Shown one piece after another: positions 1 through 12,995 of a DNA stretch of 64,000 bases. The stretch is taken from assembly GCA_003024785.1 (NCBI GenBank), contig PUQB01000505.1, positions 62,501 to 126,500 of the forward strand, in the 5' to 3' direction. The stretch's first letter is position 1. The number at the start of each line of letters is the position of its first letter. The notes beneath the pieces were generated by a model. It worked only from the letters and a program-made list of their open reading frames with translations. It was not told where the DNA came from and did not search any database. The DNA comes from Selaginella tamariscina (taxonomy: Eukaryota > Streptophyta > Lycopodiopsida > Selaginellales > Selaginellaceae). Made by a program: the position numbers and the translations under genes.

Positions 1-225
1 TATTATATTATATATAATACGCATATTTATTAAAAAAATACAACTTGATTCAACCATCCTAAATGATTTGAAAAAATTATTAGCATTACAATTCAAGTTA
101 ATTAATTATAATTTAAATTAAATAATATATTATAGTCATATAATGTGCATGTGTTTTATTTCTTTACATCTTAAGAATACGAAGATATAGATTAAATTGA
201 AGAATATATTCAACCATATAATTTT

Positions 226-280
226 CATATATATATATATATATATATATATGTACGTACGTACGTACGTACGTATGTAT
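226..280. repeat. Compound (TA)n-(GTAC)n microsatellite
   Basis: A run of TA dinucleotides passes directly into about six GTAC tetranucleotides, ending in GTATGTAT. Both units are self-complementary, so the tract could extrude a cruciform. Confidence 0.9.
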
Positions 281-1248
281 ATACTCTTAGGAATTTAAAT
301 TTACTGAAATGTGTCTCATGATTTTTAATGTTTAAATATGTTTCACATAAAATACATCATTACAATGAAAACATTCTTAAAGGCCTTTTGGAAATTAATT
401 ATTAAATATATTTTAAAATTTTTTTTGTGATATACGAATTGACTCAATTACTGGTGATATGTGTTGTACTAGTATTATACCTAATAATTATAAGATATAA
501 GTAATTGTTGTTTTAAATTAATTTTATTTCAACTTATAGTTCATAAAATTGGACTTATTATGTATTTATATAGAAGAACGTGAAATTAAATTTATGTAGA
601 AGAATAAATCATAAAAGAACATGAACATTAAAGTACAATTCAATTCATCTTATTTAATCTTATTTAATTAATTTTCTATATAAATAATGTATAGAACAAT
701 AAATAAGATTTAGCTTCTTCAACCCACAAAAATACATAATGTTATCAATTAATCAATAATAAAATATTTTAAATAAAATCCAACTTAATCTTTAACACGT
801 ATTTTAGTCTTTTTGTTTTGAGTAACCTGTTTTCCATAACATTATTTAATAATTTAGAAATAATAAACATTTTATAATTAATAATAATAATTATTAATAA
901 CTTTATAAAAAAAACATCTTTTAACTGGTTCCTTAAACTATATAATTTTATAATATTATCTTTTAAATAAGCATATAAATGTTATTTATTATAGATAGTG
1001 AAGTCATAAAACACATAATGCTTATATGGTATATAACACATTATCATAAGATACTTATAAAAAAATTAAATTATAACAAAAGATATATCTTTTGAGAATA
1101 ATTTTATATATGGACTCTAAATTAAACTTATTAATATAGTTACCTTTTTATTTAAATCCTTTTATAACATTCTTTAAATATTTTATCAGTTTTGAGCACA
1201 AATGAAAATCTATCGTGCAAATTTGAACTATGTATATAATTTTTTCAA

Positions 1249-1438
1249 TAATTTTTATATTTAACACTTAAGTAGAAAACTTATTTTTTGGTAAGACATG
1301 GGTTTAAAATGGATAATGCAATATATTTAAAGGATAATTTAATAATTTTTTATATTTAACATTTGAGTAGAAAACTTAATTTTTAGTAAGACAGGATTTA
1401 AAATGGATGATGCAATATATTTAAAGATATCTTAATTA
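1249..1438. repeat. Two-copy tandem duplication, unit about 95 bp
   Basis: The block starting TATATTTAAC at 1256 recurs at 1351. Both copies carry the core GTAGAAAACTTA and end in a GATGATGCAATATATTTAAA-like string. The copies differ at several positions, so the duplication is not recent. No function is suggested. Confidence 0.85.
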
Positions 1439-2204
1439 ATAGTATATTAATAATATCTATTTTAAACTTAGATGCTATATAATAAATTTATTTTATTAAT
1501 TTTCAACTTCATCTAAAAATTAATCTTAAAATAATTAAAATATATTAATAATATTTTATGTTTAACATTGATATATATATATATATTACTTATATGTTTA
1601 ATAAATGGCATAAATTTTAGTTTAATTTAAGAAATTATAATCATAATAAATTAACATCCTTTAACTCAATTTTCAATCTAATTTATTGAAATTACTACAA
1701 ATTAGGCATTTTATCAGCCAATAAAGGGGGAACATATTGATGGGTCCTCAGTATACACAACATGTATGTATATTGTTTTATGCCATGTACAAACTGTAAT
1801 TGAAATATTAAGCATTTACCAAATAAATAAATCATTAATTTATGCATATTTTTATAATAAAGAATTTATTTACTACCTGTGCCAAGCTAGAAGAACTTAA
1901 ACACCTTAAACCCAAGTAAATAAACTTAAACACAAATGGTTAGTTTTCGATCCGTATAAGTTGGTCATCTGGATGCCCATAGAACTCCCCACGAATCCCA
2001 CGGAACTCCACTAAATCCCCAGGAATCCCAGTTTATTGGTATACCTAAGATTTGCCAATTTTTAGTATATCTATTAAATTTTAATATATATGTTAGGTTT
2101 CATTTTGATGTAATTTATTATGAACCACATTATAAATTATTGGACAACGTTAAATTTTCTACAAGACTGGAAATAAATATTTGTAGTCACAGAGAATATT
2201 CCAA

Positions 2205-2758
2205 AGCATCTAGGCCGTCAGATTGGATGCGGCATCGACGGTGCGGCTCTTTCCTTCTTTTCCGTGGGGGGAAGAGTGACCCATTTTTTCCGGCTATGGT
2301 TGCCCTGAGGAGCAGGCGGCAGAGGTAAGTATATGTCTATTTGATGCGGCATCACGTTAGATCGCTTGTTCAATGCCGTTTAATCCTCTCCAGAATGACC
2401 CTATATTTGCTTTTCCCCATCTTTTCCCGATTCCTATGCATATATATGTGTATACGAGCTTCAGAATGACCCTATATGTGTATTTCCCCTATGCATACGC
2501 ATGATGACCCTATATGTGTTTTTTCCCCATTCATGCACATAGATATTCGTATTGAGCTAATTCAAGTACCCATGGTTGATTTTTATATTAATGATAATAT
2601 GTAAAATGTAATCTCTAAGTATTTTTATAAGTGCCCATGATTGGTTTTTGAGTAGGATATGTCTGTATATGTATGTGTGTATTCTATGTTTCTTGTTTTC
2701 TTTTCTGATATATATATATTGCAGGATTTGAAGAATCTTTCAACAGCAACTTCTTTTG
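2205..2758 (+). promoter_or_regulatory. Probable 5'-UTR exons of the GeBP-like gene
   Basis: A locally GC-richer block ends at 2324 in a strong donor (CAGAG followed by GTAAGTATA). A 34-base segment at 2725-2758 is bounded by TTGCAG and by GTATGT. Neither reads through to the coding start at 3853. A third acceptor, TTTACAG, lies at about 3829-3835, just before that ATG. The simplest reading is a spliced 5' leader; the transcription start cannot be seen. Confidence 0.4.
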
Positions 2759-3076
2759 GTATGTATTTGTTTTGTATAAGTTTACACACATGTTTTAATG
2801 TTTTTAATATAATTCATATGACTTAGCAATATATATTTATACACACATACACTATATATGTATATGTACAGATATGAAATGCTTACATGTAAACATGTGC
2901 AAATTATACATATATGCATGTAGGTATTGTCTTTGTCCATCAACATCCAATAGATTGTTGATTATTACTTTTCAATTTTTATATTGATCTTATTAATTCA
3001 TCAATGTGGATTTACACGCTTATGGTTTTTAAATTCTTGTAGGTTTTGATTCAAACAAAAATTAAACGGTGATTCC

Positions 3077-3191
<115 letters not shown>

Positions 3192-3852
3192 AATTATATG
3201 ATATACCATACCTTAAAAGGCACGTAGTCTGATAATTCTTCTGTGCCACAATATGTGCACAGTATGTCATCATACAAGTATAAACTGTGTCTCTGTCTAT
3301 GTATATATACGTAAAATACGAACCTATATGTCTAAATATAAAAGTACACACACCCACAGACTTCTAAAGATATTCACGTTCTGTATTTGTGTGTAAACCA
3401 AGTATATAAAGCTGACAACTCAAATAAGCATATAGAACTTATAAGTGGTATTTTAAATCATAGTTCTATGGTTCTATGCTTATATCGACAAATTATATGG
3501 TACATACGTAAGCTGTTCATAACATACAACTGTGTATGAGCTTAAATATACATGTGTAAGCTGTCAAATAAAGTTTATAATGTTTGCAGAGCTTGATTCT
3601 ATTCTCTGAAGCCATGATGTGTAATATACTTGTCCCTGTCAATTTAGCACAGTAAATTAATGTTTATGCTTATCTGGTTTACGGACATACATATATAAGG
3701 AAGTGTTTATGTCCACGGTGATCCTGTGTGTATGAACTCACGGATTCAGGGTGTATACGTGGTGTACTTCTTTATGTCTCCATAGTTTCTGGTTGTGCTT
3801 TACTCTAAGCCTGGTTAAGAAGGTTGTGTTTACAGTTAAAATTTTTAGCATA

Positions 3853-5969
3853 ATGTCCCGTCGGGAAAGCAGTGATGAGTCGACAAATGATGGAAGTGGA
3901 ACTGACTCTGAAGAAGATCAGAAGCAAGACGAAGGAGCTTCATCTCGGTATACATATGAGTAGTGGTTGTAAACGTACATTAAGTAGATATAAAGATTCC
4001 ATTTCACACATGCTTATCTAGGTGCATATTCATATATACTATATATGCCTCTATTGTTTCTGTTTACACATTGTTTTCTATATAGATGTACATATATATG
4101 TGCTGGTATAGATGTGGAGAGACATACATAGATTATCTATTTTGTATGTAATTTAATATGGATGTACTACTTTATATATTTGTGTGGACAATGCATGCAC
4201 ATGTACATTCGGTACATCCATTCATACATATACATGTCATACATGCACGTTGCACTTCCAAATACGCACATATACATGCTATATTAACATAGCACGTGTA
4301 CACATATGCACACATATATACACACATTTACATGTATTATGTTTATCTATGTAGATCTACCCATTCAGAGAGCTCATCGGGGACTGGGTCCGACAGTGAA
4401 ACAGAGGATACGGAGTCCCGTTTCATGGTACTGAAGAATAACAATGAAGCTGTGGGAGATAAACGCCAGCGGTGAGAGCGATACACCGGACGCGTCAAAT
4501 AAGAAGCCCAAAGTCGTGACACGTGGCCCGACGTCAGTTACCACGTCAACCGCCACAAAACCAGACTCCCAGTCAAAAGCCTCGCCTGCCACTCGTCAAG
4601 GTATATACTGGAATATTTGTGCGTCTGTATATATCGATGTACAGAAAATGCTATATAAAAACACATATCGACAGAACAGACTGACGCACAAAACTGCATT
4701 ATAACACTATGAATCAAAACATAACATAATGATATATAATTTATGTCCCTCCGCATTCTTCGTTGTTCGGTAGATCTATATACATGTTGAGAAGATATAG
4801 ACGCATGGGGCATGTGCGTCTGCGTGTATGCACGCCTGCGAACTTTGTACGTGTTGTAAGTATACATACTTACATATGCAAAGCATAAATATAAATATAT
4901 AATTAACATGTTCATATATGTATGATTTCAGGGGAGATGAAAAAGACACCTGCCAAGAAAACGGTGCTTAATAACGTGAAGAAACCTGAGAATACACCAA
5001 ACAAGAAAGACGAGCCGACTCCAAAGAAGGCACCACAAGCATGGTCAAGTGACGATGAATATGTGTTAATTTACCACATACTCAAAGACATGAAAACAGG
5101 TATTAATTAATTAAACTTGCAAGTAAACTCATATTGCAGAATTCATTCATTAATTAAACATTCACTAACAATGTCATTAATTCTTACTCACATAGACACG
5201 CTCACATGCTAGTGTGATTATGATCTGACTTATCCGTACATTTTTCGTCGTGTATATTATGTGTTTAGTATATTTCATTATCTATCTGCCTGCTCCCCGA
5301 TCCGATTTCATCGTAACTTTTGCATGCTACGATGGATATAATAGAGATTTGCCAATGCATATATACTGAAAACATACATATGTAACATCTTTATATAGAT
5401 ATGTATGTATTTGCACACGTATCAGTATACTACAGATAAGAAATGTATGCGGTATACGTAGTTCATTAGCGATGGGACTATAACTTATTTATATGTATGT
5501 GTAATCATATGCTCCAAATGGTCTAAGCAGGGATTAAGCCGCCTAAACGGGGTTCAAGGGGTGAAAACTATCATTACTGGGGTGATTTACACGAGACGTG
5601 CAGAGAGAAGTTTCTTACGGACTGGTCTAAGGAGCAGCTATATGATAAATACCGCCGTATGAAGTCACGCTACGATACTATGGTGGAGAAAGAACGTACT
5701 GAAGGAATTAACGCTCTGAAGTTTAAGAATGCTGGTGAGGAGAAGGTTTACAATCTCTGGTATGTAATATATGTATAATATATATTCTCTTGGTGTGTTT
5801 ATTCTTGTGCATATTCTTATATATAGTAGGTGTTGCGTATAACTTAGAAACATGTGTAATTTTGAGTTCTCTAAGTAGCACTTAATACTTAAAGCTAATT
5901 TATACGGTCTTTATTGTTTATATTCTCTAAACATATATACTCAAGTTGTTTCTATGGTCAATATGACAC

Positions 5970-6016
<47 letters not shown>

Positions 6017-7862
6017 ACAATACAGACAAAATCTATACCTAGTGTTATATATGCATACTTTTATATACTCTAAATTGTGTGTTTTAGAAAACAGCAATTA
6101 TGTTATACTACATATTATGACATCTATCTAGACTGTTGTACTGTATGAATATCTATACACATTTGCTTGTGTATGTAATTGTAACATTTTAGTTTTATAC
6201 AGTGCGTGTTATTAAGTTTGCCTATAATAGCTGAAACCGTTTATAGCGTGTATGTCTCGAGCGTTTGTTTTGTTTTATATGCCTGTATATGTCTCACACT
6301 TTATGAAATTAGTATATAACATATACATAAACTATAAATAAATAGAGAAACGTATTTACTTACATATATTTTGTATATTTAATTGAGTGGTAGTACGATT
6401 ATACGTAGATACAGATATACTTGTAACATTCTGGTTTTATACGCAGTTACACTCTTATTCTTTTACAATTTCTGTATGAAGTATTAATAATGCATGGGAC
6501 TGGTGTGCGTGTTTTTTCTTATACGCCTATATATACATGTTCTTATATTTTATTCTTATACAATGAAAATGTTTTTGGTTTTCCATATTAAGTATAATTA
6601 GTGATTGTGTGGTACTTGCTCGCTTTTGAAACGTTTTCTATTTTTTAAAAATCTTTATGCATTGTGTACACAACAATGAGAGAGAGAGTCAAATTTATAA
6701 GGGCGTATATTCTGATGTATGATGGAAGATTGCTTATGCAAAACAGGAAGCAGATATACGAGATGCAGGAGCAGGAAGAAGAGCCGCCGACGAAGCCACC
6801 GGCAGACAAGGGGACAAGGCTGTCAGCCGACAAGGGGACGAAAGCGTTGGTCGAGAAGGGGACACCAAAGTTGTTAGAGGCATCGACATCAAAGAAAGCT
6901 AAACAAAACGGGAGCGTGGTTAGCGATGACAAGAACGGCATGGCTGCTCTACAGGAGCTTCAGAAGAAGAGCAATGCTGCCCTTATTGATATGCAATCCA
7001 GGATTGATCAAATTATGAGTGACTTTCAAGGTACATATACATATACGTGTGGTGCCTTCGTGTGTATGTGTACATGTTTTATCTACTATTAGACAACCCG
7101 GAGAGCCTGATGATACAATTTTTACAATATAACTGCGACACTAGCTATAACTTTAACCATGTGATATGTAAATACAATAATTATATATACGTTATTAAGG
7201 ATTTTTATGCAGTATCTCCTGGTAGCAATACATATATACTCACCAGGACGTATATAATTTAATATTAAAAAATGTTTATGCTAAGATGTGTATTCATCGT
7301 CTTTTACACAGTACATTTACTACGGTGCATATTGTAGCATATATACTAGTTATATACTAGATGTTATATATTCATAATGATATAAATGATATAAAGGCGT
7401 CTGTTTTACAGTACATATACTATGATGCATATTGTGGTATATATATAGTACTTCCACACTACCTCATTTGCTCATTATATAAACACAAAACGGACACACA
7501 CACGCACTCACTGACTTATACTCTTACAGGTAGAAGTCAAGGAATGGTACAGGAGATGGTTAAGGGTGCAGGTGGGAAAGTGGAGGGGCTAAACGAGTGG
7601 TTAAGTCTACCATTAGCAGGTGGGAAAGGGTTTCCTTTTGGAAGCTCGGACCTAATGACGGGCTTAGGGTTTGGGGGTTTTGGGTTAGGGTTCGGGTTCG
7701 GTTCGGGGTTTGGGGTTAGGATTTATGGACGTGAAGCTTAAGGAGCATTGGCTTAAACAGCAGGAAGAGGAACTTAAGGTTATCGAGAAGAGGGTTAAAC
7801 TTATGCAGGAAATGTGCCACCAGCAGCTTGAGTTACTTAAGAAGCAGCAAGCTAGTACTTAA
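3853..7862 (+). CDS. GeBP/DUF573-like transcription factor, six coding exons, two frame breaks
   Basis: This is a likely nuclear DNA-binding protein of the GLABROUS1-enhancer-binding-protein (GeBP, DUF573) family. Exons that join in phase are 3853-3947, 4355-4600, 4932-5099, 5531-5759, 6747-7030 and 7530-7862. The N-terminus is acidic and Ser-rich (MSRRESSDES). The DUF573 domain spans exons 3-4: it opens WSSDDEYVLIYHILKDM and includes the family-like sequence LTDWSKEQLYDKYRRMKSRY. A Lys/Ala/Glu-rich linker with repeated KGT motifs follows. The end is a Gly-rich stretch and then a predicted coiled coil (LKVIEKRVKLMQEMCHQQLE), the usual place of the GeBP leucine zipper. Two single-base frame breaks are needed: near 4470 in exon 2, and within the G-run-rich 7670-7724. 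Without the second, the frame stops at 7741 and the coiled coil is lost. The family call is fairly sure; whether the gene is functional is not. Confidence 0.7.
5968..6020. repeat. Compound (TC)n-(AC)n microsatellite
   Basis: TC repeats pass into AC repeats inside the fourth coding intron of the GeBP-like gene. It resembles the 3080-3187 tract and is probably of no coding importance. Confidence 0.95.
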
Positions 7863-10501
7863 AGGTGTGTGTGTGTGTGAGAGAGTCCCTCTAGTGCATA
7901 TAAGGACCATGTATGTGTTTTGTTTTTCTTTAATATACATATGTATACTGTTACATATGGAAGAGAGTTTATATTGGATTGAGGTGTAGATATATAGATA
8001 TAGTGAGTGTATAGGCTCCGTTTTTCTTTATTTGTTTCTTATATATAAACAGTATTGTACAACGTATATGATTAAATCTAGAGTGTGTGCATGAGAGATC
8101 CCTACAGAGAGTATTTTAATATATAATATATATGTATGCCACATTACTCTTAACTGTGAATGACCATTTATACTCCAAAGTTTTAACGGGTGCTGGTGTG
8201 ATGTTGCAGGGGTTTACTTGTGTGATTAATTTTGCGTTTTTAAAATGGGTTTGCGGAGAGGTTCATTTTTTCTTTCTTTTAATTGTATTATTCTGAGATT
8301 AACAGTATGGATGCTAATTTGTGATTTGTAAATGGTTTGCTTAGGTGTATAAAAGAACATCAGTTAAAATGGTATGTAATATTAAATGTTTTATTTTTAT
8401 TGTTTATTATTTCAAACTAATCTATCTTTCCAGTTTGCATAAACGGAAAGTTCAATTGCATATTTTAAATTGTTATTGTTGTTAGTGAGTTTTTTAATCT
8501 GTCTCAACAAGTTGGTCTCCGACATTGGATTATCGTGTGCTAACCATTTAAGGGTTTGAGTGGCTAAGTGATACCTTAAAAGATATAAGGGTTTGAGTGG
8601 CTAAGTCATACCTTTCGAGGGTTTGAGTGGCTAAGTCATACCTTAAAAGATATAAGGGTTTGAGTGGCTAAGTCATACCTTAAAAGATACAAGGGTTTGA
8701 GTGGCTAAGTCATACATTAAAAGATATAAGGGTTTGAGTGGCTAAGTCATACCTTTCGAGGGTAAACCAAGTGTGTGTAGAGTTTGTGGAGGGCAACTTG
8801 GGTTCAATAGTGGCCTGGAGTGCTTGGGAGGGTTGTGAGTTTGTCACCCTAAGATTCGGGAGTTATTGTAAGAGATTATGCTTTATTTTACTTTGCAGGT
8901 GTATTCTCTTAATGATATATTAATTTTGAAGATTGAATTTTCATTTATCCTTGAGTAAACCAAAGTTTTGTTCAATTATAATTCTCAAAGATGACAAATA
9001 AAAATTAAAAAGATCCTTGATTTACTTAAGTTATGCTATAAAATAAAAAATAACTAATGAAGCAACTCCATAATGTTTAGTTAAGGTTATATAAGCATCC
9101 CCAATTGCAAGCTTATGCAAAGCAATTGTCACTTGTTTTTCCTATACATATAATGTGAAGATATATTTTGAAATCTAGCATGAGGTTGTGTATGCATCGA
9201 AGGTGTCACAAGCTCGTAAATGGGCATGAACTGCTCCTTGAACACTTTAAAGAACTCCCTATTACATGTCATAACTAAACAAGTGAATAACATTTTACTC
9301 ACACACACACACGATTCTATTCACTAACCACAACAACTTACATGTAGTACATGATTTCGAGACAAGGGGGTTTGTAATGTGTGTATCTCTATGTGCATAA
9401 CGACAATACAATAAGTAATAGGTGAGAGAAATATATAAATTAATTAATATAAATAAGCTATTTATTAATTATAAGTTCAATCATTTTTTATTTCACTAAT
9501 TTATTTAAAAAACGTATTTGCAAGAATCAAATAAAGATAGTGCACCTTTGCACACGCCCTGCATGTATATGTTTTAGTTTGTGTGTGTAAAAAAAGAGTA
9601 TGTGTGTGTGGTTACAAAGTTTTGAACCCATCATTCGATACCCTTTTATCCTTCTTTATCTAATTTGGCATAGAGGATATTTTTTAATTTGAATCCTAAT
9701 TGTTCAACATATTTTAAGGAAAATAAGATATGAATTTATAATTTCACTTCTCTTGTGAAATTTTGTAACTTTATGTATCTCTTAATGAAATCAAGCCCTT
9801 AATTAATTAAAAAATTTTAATTTAAAAAAAGATAAAACAAATTATAACTTACTTGAATACCATAACATTTTTTTTGCTTTTTCTTATGGATATTTGGACT
9901 TTTTGAATTGCATATAAACACCCTCAAGCAAGACCCTCACTCTCATTCATTTCATCCTCACGACCACAAACCTTCTCATCTAGATACTTAAAAGTACAGA
10001 CACACATAGATGCACATAATTAACACACACACACATATAGAGGTTAATGTAACACACTTATGGACAAAGGTACATATTGCTCCATGTCTGTGTTCTCAAA
10101 CTTAAACAATCAGACATATGTCTGCACATGTTGACGCACGCATACACGTAGAAATAGTATTTGAGATGCTACTAAATAAATATATACCCACCGAAAAAAA
10201 TATTTATTTATTAATGATTTTTTAAATATAAGTTAACATATATAATTTTCAAGTTAAAATATGTGAGATATGATACAAAATAAATATAATGTTAAATTTG
10301 ACTTAAATATTATTTCAAGGTTTATATAAAAAAACATTTTAATATGCATTATTATAAACATATGTATACATTAATATATAACATATGAGTAAACAGATAC
10401 AGTGTAAAAGGTCAATACAAATTATGTACCCAAGAATCCTTAAAAGGTTAATTAAATTTTGTTATAAATTCAAGAAAGGGTGTTAGGGTACATTTAGGAT
10501 T
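7863..10501. other. 3' flank and AT-rich intergenic sequence
   Basis: After the GeBP-like stop codon come AT-rich sequence, short GT repeats and the 8549-8765 minisatellite. A short open frame at about 8738-8923 starts inside the minisatellite and has no recognisable features. Nothing else coding was seen. The last 150 bases before 10502 probably hold the promoter of the B3 gene, but no clear motif stands out. Confidence 0.6.
8549..8765. repeat. Minisatellite with core GGGTTTGAGTGGCTAAGT
   Basis: Six copies of the core occur in a row with two spacer types, one ending CCTTAAAAGATATA and a shorter one ending CCTTTCGA. This gives units of about 37 and 28 bases. Nearly the same core (GGGTTTGAGTGGCCAAGT, then TATACCCTAGA) occurs once in each LTR-family copy, for example at about 14520 and 26855. 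The array therefore looks like an amplified fragment of that retroelement. Confidence 0.9.
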
Positions 10502-11089
10502 ATGGGTATGGAGGGGTTACTGCTTATGTCAAGCGTAGCTTCGTATATGCAGGAGCATCCTGATGCCGAGGCTGTGCCCTACAGCCTGCTGAACAATAAT
10601 TATGTGTTTCCAAGTAAGACTTGCAAGAGGAAGAGAGATGAAGCTGAAGCTGAGAAGTCACCTAAGAAGAGTAAGGTAAGCAAAAAGAAGAAGCTTGTTA
10701 AGGAGCCACCAGCCGTAGAATATGACATGGAGAATAAGTTAGTTCCAGACGAATGGAGTCTTCTTTTCAGTAAGAATTTAACTCCGAGTGATGTGAACTA
10801 CACAAAGGGTGAACAAAAGCCGCGGCGGAACAGACTGGTTTTGCCTAAGAAGTGTGCCAGTAAGTTAGATGTTGCATGCGATCAGGAGATTCCTTTTATG
10901 GATGAGGAAGGTAGGGTTTGGAGGTTCCAATACAAGACTAACTTGCTGAGCACTAATTGGATTTATTACGTGAGGAAGAACAATCTCACTGTTGGGGACA
11001 GTGTTACGTTCTATGTGAAAGAAGCCAATGGAGAAAAAAAGTATGGAATTGCTTGTGAATTCCTGAATAAAGATCGAGAAGAGGACTAG
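10502..11089 (+). CDS. B3-domain DNA-binding protein, 195 aa, single exon
   Basis: This is a probable nuclear transcription factor of the plant B3 superfamily. Residues 1-35 are non-basic; 38-65 form a Lys/Arg-rich stretch (CKRKRDEAEA, then KSPKKSKVSKKKK) that looks like a nuclear localisation signal. The B3 fold covers about residues 85-185. It has LLFSKNLTPSDVN for the first strand and helix, RLVLPKKCASKL matching the R-L-V-I/L-P-K signature, then GRVWRFQYKT, an NWIYYVRKNNL segment, VGDSVTFYV and a final YGIACEF strand. The order matches ABI3/RAV/REM-type B3 domains, but no second domain (AP2, Aux/IAA, CW) is present, so the subfamily is uncertain. ATG 10502 is first in frame; a second ATG follows two codons later. 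The frame is intact, unlike several neighbours. Confidence 0.88.
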   Translation: MGMEGLLLMSSVASYMQEHPDAEAVPYSLLNNNYVFPSKTCKRKRDEAEAEKSPKKSKVSKKKKLVKEPPAVEYDMENKLVPDEWSLLFSKNLTPSDVNYTKGEQKPRRNRLVLPKKCASKLDVACDQEIPFMDEEGRVWRFQYKTNLLSTNWIYYVRKNNLTVGDSVTFYVKEANGEKKYGIACEFLNKDREED

Positions 11090-11331
11090 GAATGTGTTAG
11101 AATATGCCATTTCGTGGGCTTCATAAACACATGTAATACTATATGTTTATATCTGTATTATATGAATGTTTATAAGACATATATACACACATAATTTTCC
11201 CACCCACCACGCACGCTTATATTTAGTGATCGAGAAACGTCATAACAATTCGGCAAGAATAATTAAGAAAAGCAACGGGAATATCCCAATTTGGATTTTA
11301 ATGGATTTTAGATTAAGTTCTATCTCAGAGC

Positions 11332-11416
11332 GCTACCATTCTTCAAACTGTACAGGTTTTGACGGTGATAGCTGTGGCAGCTACCATTCTTCAAATTATA
11401 CAAGTTTTTGATGGTG
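11332..11416. repeat. Two-copy tandem repeat, unit about 49 bp
   Basis: CTACCATTCTTCAAA, followed by a TACA-GTTTT-GATGGTGA-like string, occurs at about 11332 and again at about 11381. The copies are diverged. Confidence 0.8.
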
Positions 11417-12778
11417 AAAGGGAATTTCAAAGGTATTGTGTATTTTGTTGTGTGATTAGCAGTAATAGCACTCATGAGGAAAAGGAGGATGAGCGTCCAC
11501 GAACTACTATTATTGTTAAGTTGAATAATCTTATCATGACAAGAGTGAGAGTAAGGAAGATGCAAGTTCATGAGAATAAGGATATATGAGAGGCAAAGCA
11601 CTTCTCAATTAAGTGTCCTGGAGCAGCTGTAATTAACCACAATATAGTTATTTTCTTTGCTGGGATTGGAAGCCACATGTGCAAGTTACTCAGAGGCAAA
11701 GAAGATACTTTGTTACAAAGGTGAAGAGTACAAGGATTTGAAGAGGCAACAGCTGCAGAGTAACATAAACCTCTGCCAATTTGTCATGCTGATGTCTTGA
11801 CTCTTGATTCGCATCCAATGCAATCAAAGAAGTGGTTAGTGAATTTAAATCTAACAAATAATGGGTTTGTGTGGCTAGGGAATGGAGGATCGCAAGTTGT
11901 GTAAAGTAGAAGAGATGCCAAAATACTAACGTGTTAAAATAAGTTTTTCATAGAAAGATGCTTGGCAGCTACCAAGTTTAGTTAATAATTTAATTTCTGT
12001 TTCAAACTAGTTCATTGTGAAATAAAAAGTTTATTTGAAAAATGAAATGTGCATTTGTACAATGTTATTTTATGACTTCTTATTATGACAAATGTGGGAT
12101 CACTATAATTGTAACACATAAGATTAAGGCATGTAAAGTTCAAGCAGCAAAACTTAGCTCAGTAGATGGTTTGTGAGGCAACTTTAATGAAAACTTGCAT
12201 TGTGTAAATCTTTTTTGTCACATTTGAAACCACAATCACAGGATGCACAAAGTGTATGTACGAGAAGAGACATGTTACATATTATGGATCACGATCATGC
12301 ATGGTGTGTATGTATGAGAGAAGAGATGTGTTAAATCTTGTTCACACATCAATCTTAGTGGACCAATGCAATAGGTATCTCGAAAAAGAACTATTTCAAG
12401 TTTACAAATAATTATAGAAGACTGGGCACATAAACATATAAGTCGGATGTTTGTGGTACAAGCTGAAACTCCAAGCAGGAAAGAAAACTGGAAGCACTAA
12501 GATTTGACTAAGTGGCAAATATATGTCTCAGAGCATTTGCTGACTTCTGTAATGCCAAGGGCATCTGCCATCAATGAATGAACTTACAATAATGAATTGT
12601 AGTTAGGACTATGTTAAATTCAGTAGGTCTTCCGTTGTTTTTGTGGGCAAAGGCATTCAAACAGCTGTGCATATACTAAACAGAATACCCACCCATAGCT
12701 TCAAGTAGCCAGCCTTTAAAATGTACAACAGGGTGTTTAAGTTGTACCCATGGCTACAAAACTGAGAAAGGTTGATTT

Positions 12779-12834
12779 GGCGTATGTCAGGAGACTTCAT
12801 ATAGAAGACTTCCTATTAGTTCCTGACATACGCC
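12779..12834. repeat. Perfect 14-bp inverted repeat (hairpin)
   Basis: GGCGTATGTCAGGA at 12779-12792 is exactly complementary to TCCTGACATACGCC at 12821-12834, with a 28-base loop. It sits beside one copy of a 20-base direct repeat (TTATGACAAATGTGGGAT core) whose other copy is about 750 bases upstream. Confidence 0.85.
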
Positions 12835-12995
12835 TATTATGACAAATGTGGGATATAAAATATCTCTTTTTTAACTCTTTACAAACTTTTGCAAAATATA
12901 ATTCCATACACACATTGTTTCAAAATCGATTTTCATGCCAATGAACGGTTCAATTAAGAAAATAAGGGAAAACATCATATAAACCTGTTGCCTCT

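Larger units (their letters stand above)
1..2200. other. AT-rich intergenic sequence, no gene seen
   Basis: This stretch is very AT-rich, with stop codons in all frames and no recognisable coding motif. It holds a compound TA/GTAC microsatellite near 226-280 and a diverged tandem duplication near 1249-1438. The GC content rises at about 2205, where the first likely exon of the GeBP-like gene begins. Confidence 0.7.
11090..12995. other. Intergenic sequence with small repeats, no convincing gene
   Basis: The short open frames here have no recognisable motifs and overlap on both strands. Notable items are a tandem duplication near 11332-11416, a 20-base direct repeat at about 12083 and 12836, and a perfect 14-bp hairpin at 12779-12834. 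The composition between 11600 and 12900 is mixed, and an old degraded element is possible. Confidence 0.55.

Noticed and set aside
7650..7720. Interstitial telomere
   Set aside because: The TTAGGG-like units are irregular and lie in a coding exon; there is no long perfect TTTAGGG array anywhere in the window.
11166..11601. Overlapping short frames on both strands downstream of the B3 gene
   Set aside because: No motif, no splice support, and they include a tandem repeat.
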